Positions 55,825 through 64,000 of a stretch of 64,000 nucleotides of DNA are shown one piece after another; the first letter of the stretch is position 1; each line of letters begins with the position of its first letter. This DNA is from Pyrenochaeta sp. MPI-SDFR-AT-0127 (lineage: Eukaryota > Ascomycota > Dothideomycetes > Pleosporales > Cucurbitariaceae). The translations under genes and the position numbers were made by a program. The notes below the pieces were generated by a model. The model saw only the letters and a list, made by a program, of their open reading frames with translations, was not told the origin of the DNA and did no database searches. Location: assembly GCA_020747015.1 (NCBI GenBank), contig JAGTJM010000031.1, forward strand, positions 248,001-312,000, in the 5' to 3' direction.

Positions 55825-57372
55825 TCACTCTTCCTCTGATTCCTCAGCACTCTCGACATCAGCATGTCTCCTCGGCTTGCCATCACCAATTTTCCACTCG
55901 CCCTTCTCCTTTACAATAAGGCCCTCACTGAGTAGATATTGTTCAAGCTCTTGGTCAATATTCCAGGCAGCAAAGTCAAGCATATCCAACCCATCCTTGC
56001 GATCTTTCTCAAGATGGCGTCCCACGTGCTCCATGCGCTCCTCCCAGGATGTAGCTCCTTCGAAAGTGCGGTCACAGAATAGGCAGATCGATTGCTGTGG
56101 AGGTGTGCGAAGAGCAAGGAAGCAGCGCGTTTGGTGCTCGGAAAGATTGTCCTCGTTGACAGGATATGCCTTTTGATTACGAGAGGAATTATCTTTGGGC
56201 GCTGCATGCATGCGGCGAAGATGTTGCGTGAAAAGATCTTTTCGGTTGAAGTCGTTGTAGTAGAACGTCTGATCCTCGTTGGGGTCGGTCGTTGGAGGAC
56301 ATAGATCACAGCGCCAATAACCGAGCTTGATATGCTGAGTGCTAACATGCCTCTTCCACTCGTTCTTCGAAGAGAAGTTCGAGGTGCAGCCATATGAAGC
56401 AAGCGGACAGGGGAATGGCCGCCTATGGTGTGGCTGGATGTCCGCTTGAGGTGTGGTCTTCGAGGCGTTCGATGCCCCACGAGATCTCTTGATCAGCCTA
56501 GTCGAGCTCGGTGGACTTGACACATGGGAGTCCTTACGGCCATGGCCGCGGCGTCTTTGAACCCGGCCTGAGCTGCCATTCGAGGCCGAGGACCGTCGTC
56601 GTTTGCCGGATCGACTAGATGAAGGACTGTAGTCTGAGTCTGATGCTGGCTCTTCGTAAAAGTCAATTGGCTGGACCGACTCAGCATCCCGTACTGAATT
56701 ACCGATACCGGAATCAGCATATTTGTAACTGGGGGTCGTCTCTACTTTGATGACGCTGTGTTCATGCTCGAAAACAGCCTCTTGCTTCATGCTAACGTTT
56801 TCAACGTTTTCAATATCCTCGATGACTGGCTCAGGCGGATGCTCATACTCCAGCTCTCGAAGGCTAATACTGCCGGCGAGGACTTGACTCTCGGACAAGC
56901 CTCCTCCACCAGTGAAGTTTTCAGTCGTTGGGTATGGAAGTAGTGGCTGAGAGAAGTCGTCGGGGCTGCCATATGGGACTGAGTGATAGTTATGGGGCGA
57001 GCAAAGTTCGTTCTGCGAGGTGTAATTGGAAATGCCAGAGGCAGAAGTCCGATCTGGTGATACATTTCGGAAGCAATCCGCCGAAGGATAATGTTGCTCG
57101 TAGTGTCTGTCATGCTGGCCGTGGATAGGAATATTCGCAACTAGCATTCCAACCGTAAGAGGGCTTTGATCGAGCATGAACCGTTGCATTGGTTGCATGC
57201 TAACCACTCCATTATCGAAGTTGTCAAAGTAGATATCTTCTTCTGGGCAGACGCTGAAAGCGTGTTGCTTGTATACATGCGCGTAGCTGTTTTGATCTGC
57301 CCCCCAGACAGTGAAGCGTGGGTCTTCCATACCCTGGGGGATTTGTGGCAAGTCTCCGAACTGGTGAGTCAT
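55825..57372 (-). CDS. C2H2 zinc-finger transcription factor
   Basis: Single exon on the minus strand, 515 residues, start ATG at 57372. The first 230 residues are acidic and Pro/Ser/Gln-rich, as in activation domains. A basic, Ser-rich patch follows (RSGKRRRSS, RVQRRRGHGRK, RLIKRSRG), probably nuclear-localising. Three C2H2-type units lie in the C-terminal third. One is CPLASYGCTSNFSSKNEWKRH with H five residues later. A second is CDLC with a long loop to HLRRMH. The third is CLFCDRTFEGATSWEERMEH with GRH. The protein ends with an EQYLLSEGLIVKEKGEWKIGD segment and an acidic tail. This long-looped finger layout is common in filamentous-fungal factors of unknown target. No target or pathway can be read from the context. 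Confidence 0.85.
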   Translation of the reverse strand: MTHQFGDLPQIPQGMEDPRFTVWGADQNSYAHVYKQHAFSVCPEEDIYFDNFDNGVVSMQPMQRFMLDQSPLTVGMLVANIPIHGQHDRHYEQHYPSADCFRNVSPDRTSASGISNYTSQNELCSPHNYHSVPYGSPDDFSQPLLPYPTTENFTGGGGLSESQVLAGSISLRELEYEHPPEPVIEDIENVENVSMKQEAVFEHEHSVIKVETTPSYKYADSGIGNSVRDAESVQPIDFYEEPASDSDYSPSSSRSGKRRRSSASNGSSGRVQRRRGHGRKDSHVSSPPSSTRLIKRSRGASNASKTTPQADIQPHHRRPFPCPLASYGCTSNFSSKNEWKRHVSTQHIKLGYWRCDLCPPTTDPNEDQTFYYNDFNRKDLFTQHLRRMHAAPKDNSSRNQKAYPVNEDNLSEHQTRCFLALRTPPQQSICLFCDRTFEGATSWEERMEHVGRHLEKDRKDGLDMLDFAAWNIDQELEQYLLSEGLIVKEKGEWKIGDGKPRRHADVESAEESEEE

Positions 57373-59321
57373 GGCGAAGCGCTGAAGGTTGTCCGAGTGT
57401 CACGGGAATTGTTGGACTGGACAATTCTGATAACAGCTGAAGGGGCCACTTTGCTTGGTTGAGTAACAACCAAAGTAACAGGGCGTAGTTGCTGAGAAAT
57501 GAAGTCAGGAACCAAGGTATGGTCTCGGGTCTTGTCAACTCACATCGAACTGCATTCGAATTGATTAAGATGATAGCAGGGTAAAGGCGGTCGTCTTGTC
57601 TAATAGCCTGCGCGTACAAGTAGTCTGCGAATTAGAGACTAGATGAGGAAATAGTAGGACAAAAGGGGCTGAGCATGGACTGAATGTGTAATGCTCTAAG
57701 GCAACAGAGTAAGAAACTTGAAACTGGGTTGCACTGCCCACGAATTTGGTCAGGCGTATCCGTCTCTTGAGCTCTTCTGCTCTGCTGTGCTTTATGCCCT
57801 ATGGTTCGCAGAGCCTCATCGGGACCCCAACCAATAAGACGCTGCTTGTGCAATGCTGTCCATGGCTTGCATGGGTCCCTGTAACATGCATTCACCGGTG
57901 CAAGGTATCGCGACAGCTTGAGCAGCCACCATTCTCAGCGCGTGGGCGTCTAGTTTCGCGGCCAAAGCGGATAGGGTCAAGCAAGCCACTAAGAAGAAGG
58001 CCCGGGTAAAAAAAGTAATTACGCCATGAGTTGAGCAGATCACTGCCGTATGGCGAAGAACCGGGGCTCACGCTCCTACTTGGACTGGGCAGCACGGGTA
58101 CAGGCATGGAAGCGTAGACGTGAAACTCCAGACGCAGTGTGGACGCTAATGTGCCAATCCACAGGTTCAACCGTTGGGGGCCGGAGGAACGAATAAGCAA
58201 ATGAAATGAACGATAAGGCATGAAGATGCAAAAGGTTGCGAACCACCAAAGCTCGAGGACCGGCAGCTTTACGAGGAGACGGCGCTACGGCACTCGTGGT
58301 GAGCTAATTGCTGTACTCCCGCACCTGCATCAGGGGCCTTGACTGTTCTGAGGACGCCGCGGACGAGAAGTGCTGATTGAGCAGCCCAGGTCCCCGATGA
58401 AAGAGGAGGCGGGTGGAGGGTGGAGGAGGGGCTCATTCGATTGGATGGCCGACACCTGAGAGCCCCATCAGATGGGGCGCATTTGTTGCAACGAGTGCTG
58501 GCTAGGCACCCAGACAGGGCGAAGCATCATTTGCCTGCTTCTCAGCGTTGTCACACATCGCTAAAAGGGCACTGATACGAGAGTAGTAGCAATGGCAATA
58601 ACCATCCTTATTATCAACAGAGTGGAGAAGATACGCCTGGGCTGTTTCGCCAGCGGACCGCATCCGCACCCGGCTCCCTGGATGCCCCATGACTCAGGCA
58701 TCCCCACTCACGACCGATCGACTGTTGACGAACAGGCTCTCTGGTGTGTTTTGGGCTTCCGGGGCGCATTGGGGGCGGAGCGAGCCGCGTAGTTGCGAGA
58801 GGGAGACTTTGGCAAACCCAAAGCACGGTCGCCGACTCGCGTTTGAAGACACCAGAGCACCAGCACCACCAAGGAGGACCTCGCTTTGCCCCTGCATAGG
58901 CGCTTGGGCGAGCCCCAAAATCATGTTCGCCCAACAAACATTCGTGGGCAACAACCATCACATCGTCTGGCCGCCCTGCTTCAGGGTTTGATGACAAGAT
59001 TGAAATTCATCGTGTCCAATTTGGAGACTTTCTCCAGGGTGCTTATGCTTGGCATCAGCTCTCATGCCGTCCCCGCAGATCTCCGGCTATGTCTCTGCAT
59101 CCACATCATACCACTGCCACACTTACCGCACGACTGGGACTGTCTTCATTCTGGCCATCTCGTGGCCGGCTGTGCGGATCAGAAACAACCGTGCACCAAG
59201 CATGGCACGGGATGATGGCGTCCCTGCCTTCTCTAAATACCATGGTGTAAAAGCCAGGAATGAACATGGCCTAATTATTGCCAGTAATTGACGCCATCTG
59301 CGCACCGACACTCACACACTC
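57373..59321. other. Intergenic upstream of the C2H2 factor, nothing recognised
   Basis: About 1.95 kb. It must carry the C2H2 promoter and, at the far end, the EMC3 3-prime region. Overlapping GC-rich frames near 58600-59000 on both strands are unsupported. No RNA gene or repeat was recognised. Confidence 0.35.
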
Positions 59322-60654
59322 TCACGCTGCGAGTTTGGCGACTAGACGGTCTTCAATTCCCTCAAGGATCCACCGGTGCTCCACCACCTCCAAGTTCTCA
59401 GCTTCGCTCAGGAACAGCTTGTCAGGATCCTGCTCTGGACCCATAACGCCGCCGGCGCCAGGATTGGCCATGGCCATCTGTTGCGTGACCTGGTTGGCGG
59501 CTGGCAAGGACGCTGTCAGCTCGGCTCAGGTAGGTACAATGGCCTCATTGTTGAGCAGGGGTACATACCATTGTTGCTGCCCAGGATAAAGTTGTAGACG
59601 GGCTGCAGTCCGAACAGTGTGAGGAAGTACCAAGACAAGCTGGATACCCATCTCACGTCCAAGTCGCGAGTACCTACGCCAGACTGGAGCATTGACTTGA
59701 ATTGTGGCGTCAACGGGAAGGGAAGTTTCACTGTGGATCAACATCGGTTAGCAAGGAACCCAAGTTCTCGGCTCGGAAGGTGCCGCCATGTTGCTTGTGC
59801 CGATATATTGCTTTGCAAAGACTCGTTCTGGCCATACAGGGACGAGCCGGCGTCCCGTCCTCGTCCGATTAACTTGCCGCGTGCCAGGAGTTGAGTCGCA
59901 TCAGGCATCTCCGAAGAAAGGGCACAATCGATTCGCTTTGCTATGCTCTGGACGCGCCCGGGTACAGAACCCCTTCTCCATGTACCACTCGCTGGGGCAA
60001 GTGTGGCGAGCCCAGAGCATTCTAATAGAATCGAGTGGATATGGTCGAGGAGCAAGGGAACCCACCATCCAGTATGATGGAGTAATAGTTGCGAAAAGTA
60101 GACTTACTAATGACAAAGCCCGAAAAGAATGCATTGATCCACCCCATAATCAGCGTCTGTGGAACCATCATGGCCATATTGCCCTTCATCATGCCCATCA
60201 TGCCTTCCATCGCCGCCGGATCACTCATAGGATTTGGTCTTGGTTTGCCCCTCAGCTCAGGCTCGGCCAGAAACTTGCCCTCTTGATATGCTGAGACCAT
60301 GTAGGACTTGCGGGCAGCAAAGGAGGCAGGGGAGAGCACATTTGCGTTGGTGCGAAGATTGACGCCTCGGACGAGGGAGCGCTGTTGCCGGATTTTGGGG
60401 AGGTCGGCTTTCTTTGGGGCGGTCTGGAGGAGTGTCATTGCGTAGTGGCGGAGGATGCCTGTGAGAATCTACATGTCTGGTCAGAAACCAGTGGCTTGAC
60501 TTGATAGAGAGAAACATACCATGACCACGGTAATGGGGAGTAGGATCCACCAACTATGTAATTATCAGCATTGCAACTCTTCTCTCCCTGCAGCGACACC
60601 AACGTACAACAGGGCGGGATCTCTATGGATCGTCTGAACTACAGGCTGTCCCAT
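59322..60654 (-). CDS. EMC3: ER membrane protein complex subunit 3
   Basis: Five exons on the minus strand: 60654-60608, 60553-60520, 60468-60108, 59730-59569 and 59500-59322, giving 260 residues, the usual EMC3 length. The order is MGQPVVQTIHRDPALLF, TM1 WWILLPITVVMILTGIL, and the cytosolic segment RQQRSLVRGVNLRTNANVLS. Then come YQEGKFL, the Met-rich loop MEGMMGMMKGNMAMMVPQTL, TM2 IMGWINAFFSGFVI, LPFPLTPQFKSMLQSG, TM3 around SSLSWYFLTLFGLQPVYNFI, and a C-terminal helix. EMC3 belongs to the Oxa1/YidC insertase superfamily and forms the core of the EMC, which inserts tail-anchored and first-TM proteins into the ER. The third intron (59731-60107) is 377 nt, far longer than any other in the window. 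It is divergent from SPC2. Confidence 0.95.
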
Positions 60655-60913
60655 CTTGCCGGTAGTGGACGGATTGCGTGTGATGGAAAGGACAGAGATG
60701 GTGTAGGTGTGGTTGCGGTTCTGACGATGAAAGCGTTCCCGCGCGGAGCCTCAAGCGCGGGATTCGTTGATTGACAAGGGTCCGCGCTCACTTGTGGAAA
60801 GGTGTCCACCCACCGAGCTTTGCCTCATCATCAAGCTCGAGGAACTTTGGGCCTGCACCACCACACTTCTGCTTCCTCAAATTACAGGCCTCAGCAATCC
60901 AAATCAGTTCAAG
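60655..60913. promoter_or_regulatory. Divergent promoter shared by EMC3 and SPC2
   Basis: Only 259 bases separate the two start codons (60654 minus, 60914 plus). Both products act in ER membrane protein biogenesis, so co-regulation is plausible. No specific element was identified. Confidence 0.55.
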
Positions 60914-61731
60914 ATGTCTGCCACACAGAAAATTGCGGTCCACTCACTCTCTGGTATGCCTCCACTGGTCCGGATTGCGGAATCATTCAGACATTGGGAA
61001 TTCTGACATTACGCAGACCTCAAAAACACAACCGACGATGCTCTTCCCAATTACCTACACTCCCTCAAGTTCAAACAGATACACACCCAAACCGATGTCC
61101 GGTTAGTTCTGGGCTATTCGGCTGTCATCATCGCTGGAGCGCTCTTCTACTTTGACTGGAAGTTTGGCTGGGAAGCTTCGAAGCCGTACACATTACCAGC
61201 TGTCGTTGCCTACTTTCTTCTCAATGGCGCATTCAGCTACTGGCTATGGTTTGTGGAGAAAGGTGTTGTCTACGAAGGCGAGGGGAGGACAGGAAAGGTA
61301 CAGCCATTGACAGCAAACGGCAAATGCGCAGAACTGGTGCTAATCACTGACTACAGGTTCGCATATCCTCTTCCACCAAGAAACACATCCCCATCTACGA
61401 ATGCGACGTCATCTTCACACCTGCCCCATACGGCTCGAACCCACAGCAAACCATCCACATCCGCGCGCCCATGACCCGCTGGTTTACGTCTGACGGCTTC
61501 TTCATTGCAAAGCCCTTCCAGCAGTGGCTTGCATCAGAAGTCCCTGTAATTGGCGCCGCCGACCCAAATAACGTTGTCGAAGAGATTGGCAGGGGAAGTG
61601 CAAGTGAGGGTGGCATCCAGACCAGCTTAAACTTGAACAGCTCGAATGCTGTAGAGATATTGGAGCAGTTGAAGGCTAGTGGGGCAAGCATTGCTAGTGG
61701 AGGTGGAAGTCAAAGGAGAAGGAAAGCATAG
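60914..61731 (+). CDS. SPC2: Signal peptidase complex subunit 2
   Basis: Three exons: 60914-60953, 61017-61297 and 61357-61731, with introns of 63 and 59 nt, giving 231 residues. Family signatures are clear. DLKNTTDDALPNYL comes first, then DVRLVLGYSAVIIAGALFYFDWKFG (TM1). LPAVVAYFLLNGAFSYWLWF (TM2) precedes VEKGVVYEG, and a C-terminal cytosolic part contains YECDVIFTPAPYG and RWFTSDGFFI. SPC2/SPCS2 is a non-catalytic subunit bridging signal peptidase and the Sec61 translocon at the ER. A C-terminal extension of about 50 residues rich in Gly/Ser/Ala ends in QRRRKA. Confidence 0.94.
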
Positions 61732-62152
61732 ATGATGGGGCACTTAGTGCGTTATGGGACAGAAGTGTGGTTGAGGTGATGAGGAAGGCGGATCTCCCTT
61801 CCGTTGATACCATCCATACTGGGAGCCAGTTGCTACAGGGAGGGAAACAGCTTTGAGATCTCGACATCTGAGCTAGTTTCATCACCGATCAACTTGGAAA
61901 ATACGAACTGATATCGATGCAATTTTGAGGACACTCCAAGTGCTATGTGCCGTTTCTAGCTATGCGACCAACGCCTTGAAAATGCTAATAATGGAAATTT
62001 GTACGTTTTAGGAGAGACATCAAGCCTAAGATGGCACAGCTCAACTTATCACCGTATGCCGCTAACCGGTTTTGCTCATGAAGCGGGCTCGCTCTCGCGG
62101 AAGGAGCAGATCACCATAGCGCGCGCAAAGAATCTGTCTCGGCTTTGCCTCG
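61732..62152. other. Intergenic between convergent genes
   Basis: 421 bases containing the 3-prime ends of SPC2 and of the minus-strand gene at 62153. Nothing else was seen. Confidence 0.45.
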
Positions 62153-63355
62153 CTAAGACATTTCCTGCTCAAGCATGGGCAGCACTTCTAGTTCTCTCTG
62201 AATGATGCGTTCAAACTCTTCTCGATCGATTCCTGAGGCTCTAGCCAAGCGGAACAGACTCTTGATGTCCGTGCTGATGTGTTGCTTGATGGCAAGTTCG
62301 GCTTGGCTGTAGTTCTCCGCCTTTCGCTCCAATCTCTCAACAGAGTTTGTGGACGCTGAGGAGGATGGTCGCGGATGGTTCAATGCTGCACTACGGTCTT
62401 CTTCAATCGATTCAACATGTTCTAGGCTGTCGTTCCTATCGTTACCATTGCCATTTGTGGTGTTACTCACGTATGCTGGTGGCATTGAAGAGTCGAATCC
62501 GTTCGGCCCCAGATTTGTAGCCTCAAGTGGCTCAGTTTGCAGCTTGTGGTTGTAGTTCAAGGTGTTGCCGTTCAGGGTCGACTCGCCAGCTGCCGGGTTT
62601 GCCTCGTCTGGGTCATGAGCGTCAAGCGCAGGCTGCACCTCGGACGCATACCGCGCAAAATACTCCAACTCTGACTGGGTGGGCCCGATTTGTGTTCGAT
62701 GACTGGACATTGGGGCTGGAGAGTGTTTTAGTTGCGGTGTTCGCCCAGGTGTTCGGTCGTATGCAGCCCAATATGAATCGTCATCCTCCTCTTCCTCCTT
62801 GGCTGGTTCTGGCTTGTGGATAGCCGGCTGAGGCGTGATGCCATTACTCTTCACTGCCCTGCGCCGGAAACCAGCCTCATTTGCCTCGCCCATGCTCTCA
62901 AACCACTCGGTGCCATCATCGGTATCTTCAGTTCCTCTGAGCTCGGCTAGTGACCATCTGTTCCCAGCATCTCCACCCGTACACCACAGATAAGTCGGGA
63001 TAAGTCCGAACTCGCCCAAGACCAATCTCGAATGCAGTGTCTCGGGGTCGGACCTCCGGTACTGTATCAGATCCGGCTCTTCGACCTCGATCTCGCCTGA
63101 CGCTGGGTGTGGCTCGACGTGTATCTTTTCAATCACTTGCGGCAGTTTTGCGCCAATTTCCCTATCCCAGCAAAGTAGAGAAAGCCAGTCGTTGGAGGAG
63201 AGCAACTGTACTCGTTGGCGGAGTATGGGCGACAAAAGAGGCAACAGGCCTGGGGGAACATCCTTCGATGTGCTTGCCGTCGACAGGCAAGCTAGAAGCG
63301 GTGGAAGGAGCTCCCTGAAGTCGGGGCGTGGAATGACCTGGTCAAGGCCAGGCAT
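62153..63355 (-). CDS. Conserved fungal protein of unknown function
   Basis: Single exon on the minus strand, 400 residues, start ATG at 63355. The N-terminal 170 residues look folded: LPPLLACLSTASTSKDVPPG, ILRQRVQLLSSNDWLSLLCWD, RLVLGEFGLIPTYLWCTGG. Then there is a long disordered acidic/Ser-rich part (EEEEDDDSYWAAYDRTPGRTP). A conserved-looking helical C-terminus reads IKQHISTDIKSLFRLARAS and GIDREEFERIIQRELEVL. Both ends look conserved while the middle is not, suggesting a scaffold or adaptor. No catalytic motif, membrane helix or signal peptide is visible, and I cannot name it. A minisatellite lies about 80-130 bases upstream of the start. Confidence 0.8.
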   Translation of the reverse strand: MPGLDQVIPRPDFRELLPPLLACLSTASTSKDVPPGLLPLLSPILRQRVQLLSSNDWLSLLCWDREIGAKLPQVIEKIHVEPHPASGEIEVEEPDLIQYRRSDPETLHSRLVLGEFGLIPTYLWCTGGDAGNRWSLAELRGTEDTDDGTEWFESMGEANEAGFRRRAVKSNGITPQPAIHKPEPAKEEEEDDDSYWAAYDRTPGRTPQLKHSPAPMSSHRTQIGPTQSELEYFARYASEVQPALDAHDPDEANPAAGESTLNGNTLNYNHKLQTEPLEATNLGPNGFDSSMPPAYVSNTTNGNGNDRNDSLEHVESIEEDRSAALNHPRPSSSASTNSVERLERKAENYSQAELAIKQHISTDIKSLFRLARASGIDREEFERIIQRELEVLPMLEQEMS

Positions 63356-64000
63356 GGCTGCGGCGGGTGGGAAACCCTACGAGGAGCTCGAATGGGTGCG
63401 GCTGGTGGTATCTGGAGAAGGCTGCGCGTAGAGCAGGTAGTGAGGTAGTGAGGTAGTGAGGTAGTGAGGTAGTGAGGTGGTGAGTAGTCAAGGGCGGTAC
63501 AAGCTCGCAATGGGCTGTTGGCTTCTCACTTTGTTGCGCGGAAATGCTGGCGAAACAGTCCTGTGATGCTGTCACATGCAAACGCAGCCAGTGACGCGCA
63601 GGGCTAGAGGTCAACTTAGCGACGCGAGGAGAGGACGATCACCAGGGCAAAAAGATAAGAGGAGGAAGAGAAAGAAAAGTGCAGCAGCTGCCGGTCCATA
63701 GTTGCGGAAGGGAAGCTGCAGAGACAAGTGGTGCTTAGTCTCCGCTCCGCCGAAGGTGAGGGTCTAGTTTGACTGCCGCATCCACCTGCCCGCATTTCTC
63801 AGTATCTGGCACGGTGGACTGCCTGCGGAAAAGGTTAGCCCCCCCTGCGACAAGTGTTGCTCAATGGGTCAATCCGCTGCTGGTTGATGTCGACTCAGCA
63901 GCGACAGTGCACCAGCTCAACCGTTGCGCATCAGTCTCAACGCCTCTGAGGAGTCCATGAGGCTTCGTTCGAGGGGCCCCCCAATTGCTGTCCTTGCAGC
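63356..64000. other. Upstream region of the 62153-63355 gene to the window end
   Basis: About 645 bases with no supported gene; holds the promoter and leader of the minus-strand gene and an octamer minisatellite at 63436-63483. Confidence 0.4.
63436..63483 (+). repeat. GGTAGTGA octamer minisatellite
   Basis: Five perfect copies of GGTAGTGA (63436-63475) followed by one variant, GGTGGTGA (63476-63483), 80-130 bases ahead of the minus-strand start codon, so probably in its leader or core promoter. Confidence 0.95.

Overview
The window looks like chromosomal DNA of a filamentous ascomycete (Pezizomycotina). A dothideomycete is my best guess, from protein flavour only. Reasons: many 47-70 nt introns with GTACGT/GTAAGT/GTATGT donors and CTGAC/CTAAC-like branch sites; a MEF2-type Rlm1 MADS factor with polyglutamine; DUF7580 and NB-ARC-TPR proteins typical of filamentous fungi; Ser/Thr-rich GPI-type surface proteins. 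No bacterial, phage or complete transposon gene was seen. I joined exons by hand, and every multi-exon model below closes to a whole number of codons.

Layout. 0.9-17.6 kb is an accessory-looking stretch. It holds a Kre9/Knh-type GPI protein (888-1600), a DUF7580 protein (3711-5645, minus) head-to-head with a large NB-ARC/TPR NLR-like protein (5954-10534, plus, 8 exons), a lone CmcJ/NvfI-type oxygenase (11884-13062), a small GPI-type protein (13786-14217), and two tandem paralogs with a six-cysteine ectodomain, Ser/Thr stalk and single membrane helix (14425-15657 and 16391-17564, both minus).

18.6-25.4 kb is core housekeeping: dynein intermediate chain (18639-20880, minus) divergent from F1Fo ATP synthase subunit e (21324-21792, plus), then the mitochondrial fission dynamin Dnm1 (22802-25438, minus). 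26.7-28.8 kb carries an isochorismatase-type hydrolase and a secreted PEBP-family protein. 30.5-38.3 kb carries two conserved but unrecognised disordered proteins, a SUR7/PalI-family membrane protein and a penta-EF-hand protein. 39.4-48.0 kb carries Rlm1 (minus) and a 1072-residue Msb1/Mug8-domain morphogenesis protein (minus), separated by a 3.2 kb gap containing a degenerate repeat array. 49.3-50.9 kb is a coiled-coil protein. 50.9-55.8 kb has no gene I can model. 55.8-63.4 kb carries a C2H2 factor, EMC3 divergent from SPC2 (two ER membrane protein biogenesis genes sharing 259 bp), and a fungal protein of unknown role.

Most interesting points: the divergent DUF7580/NLR pair as a candidate self/non-self recognition module; the tandem six-cysteine receptor-like pair, visible only after short 5-prime exons are joined; a periodic array of splice-site-like motifs at 43.1-43.7 kb; a probable GC-AG intron in the Msb1-domain gene; and a 377 nt intron in EMC3.
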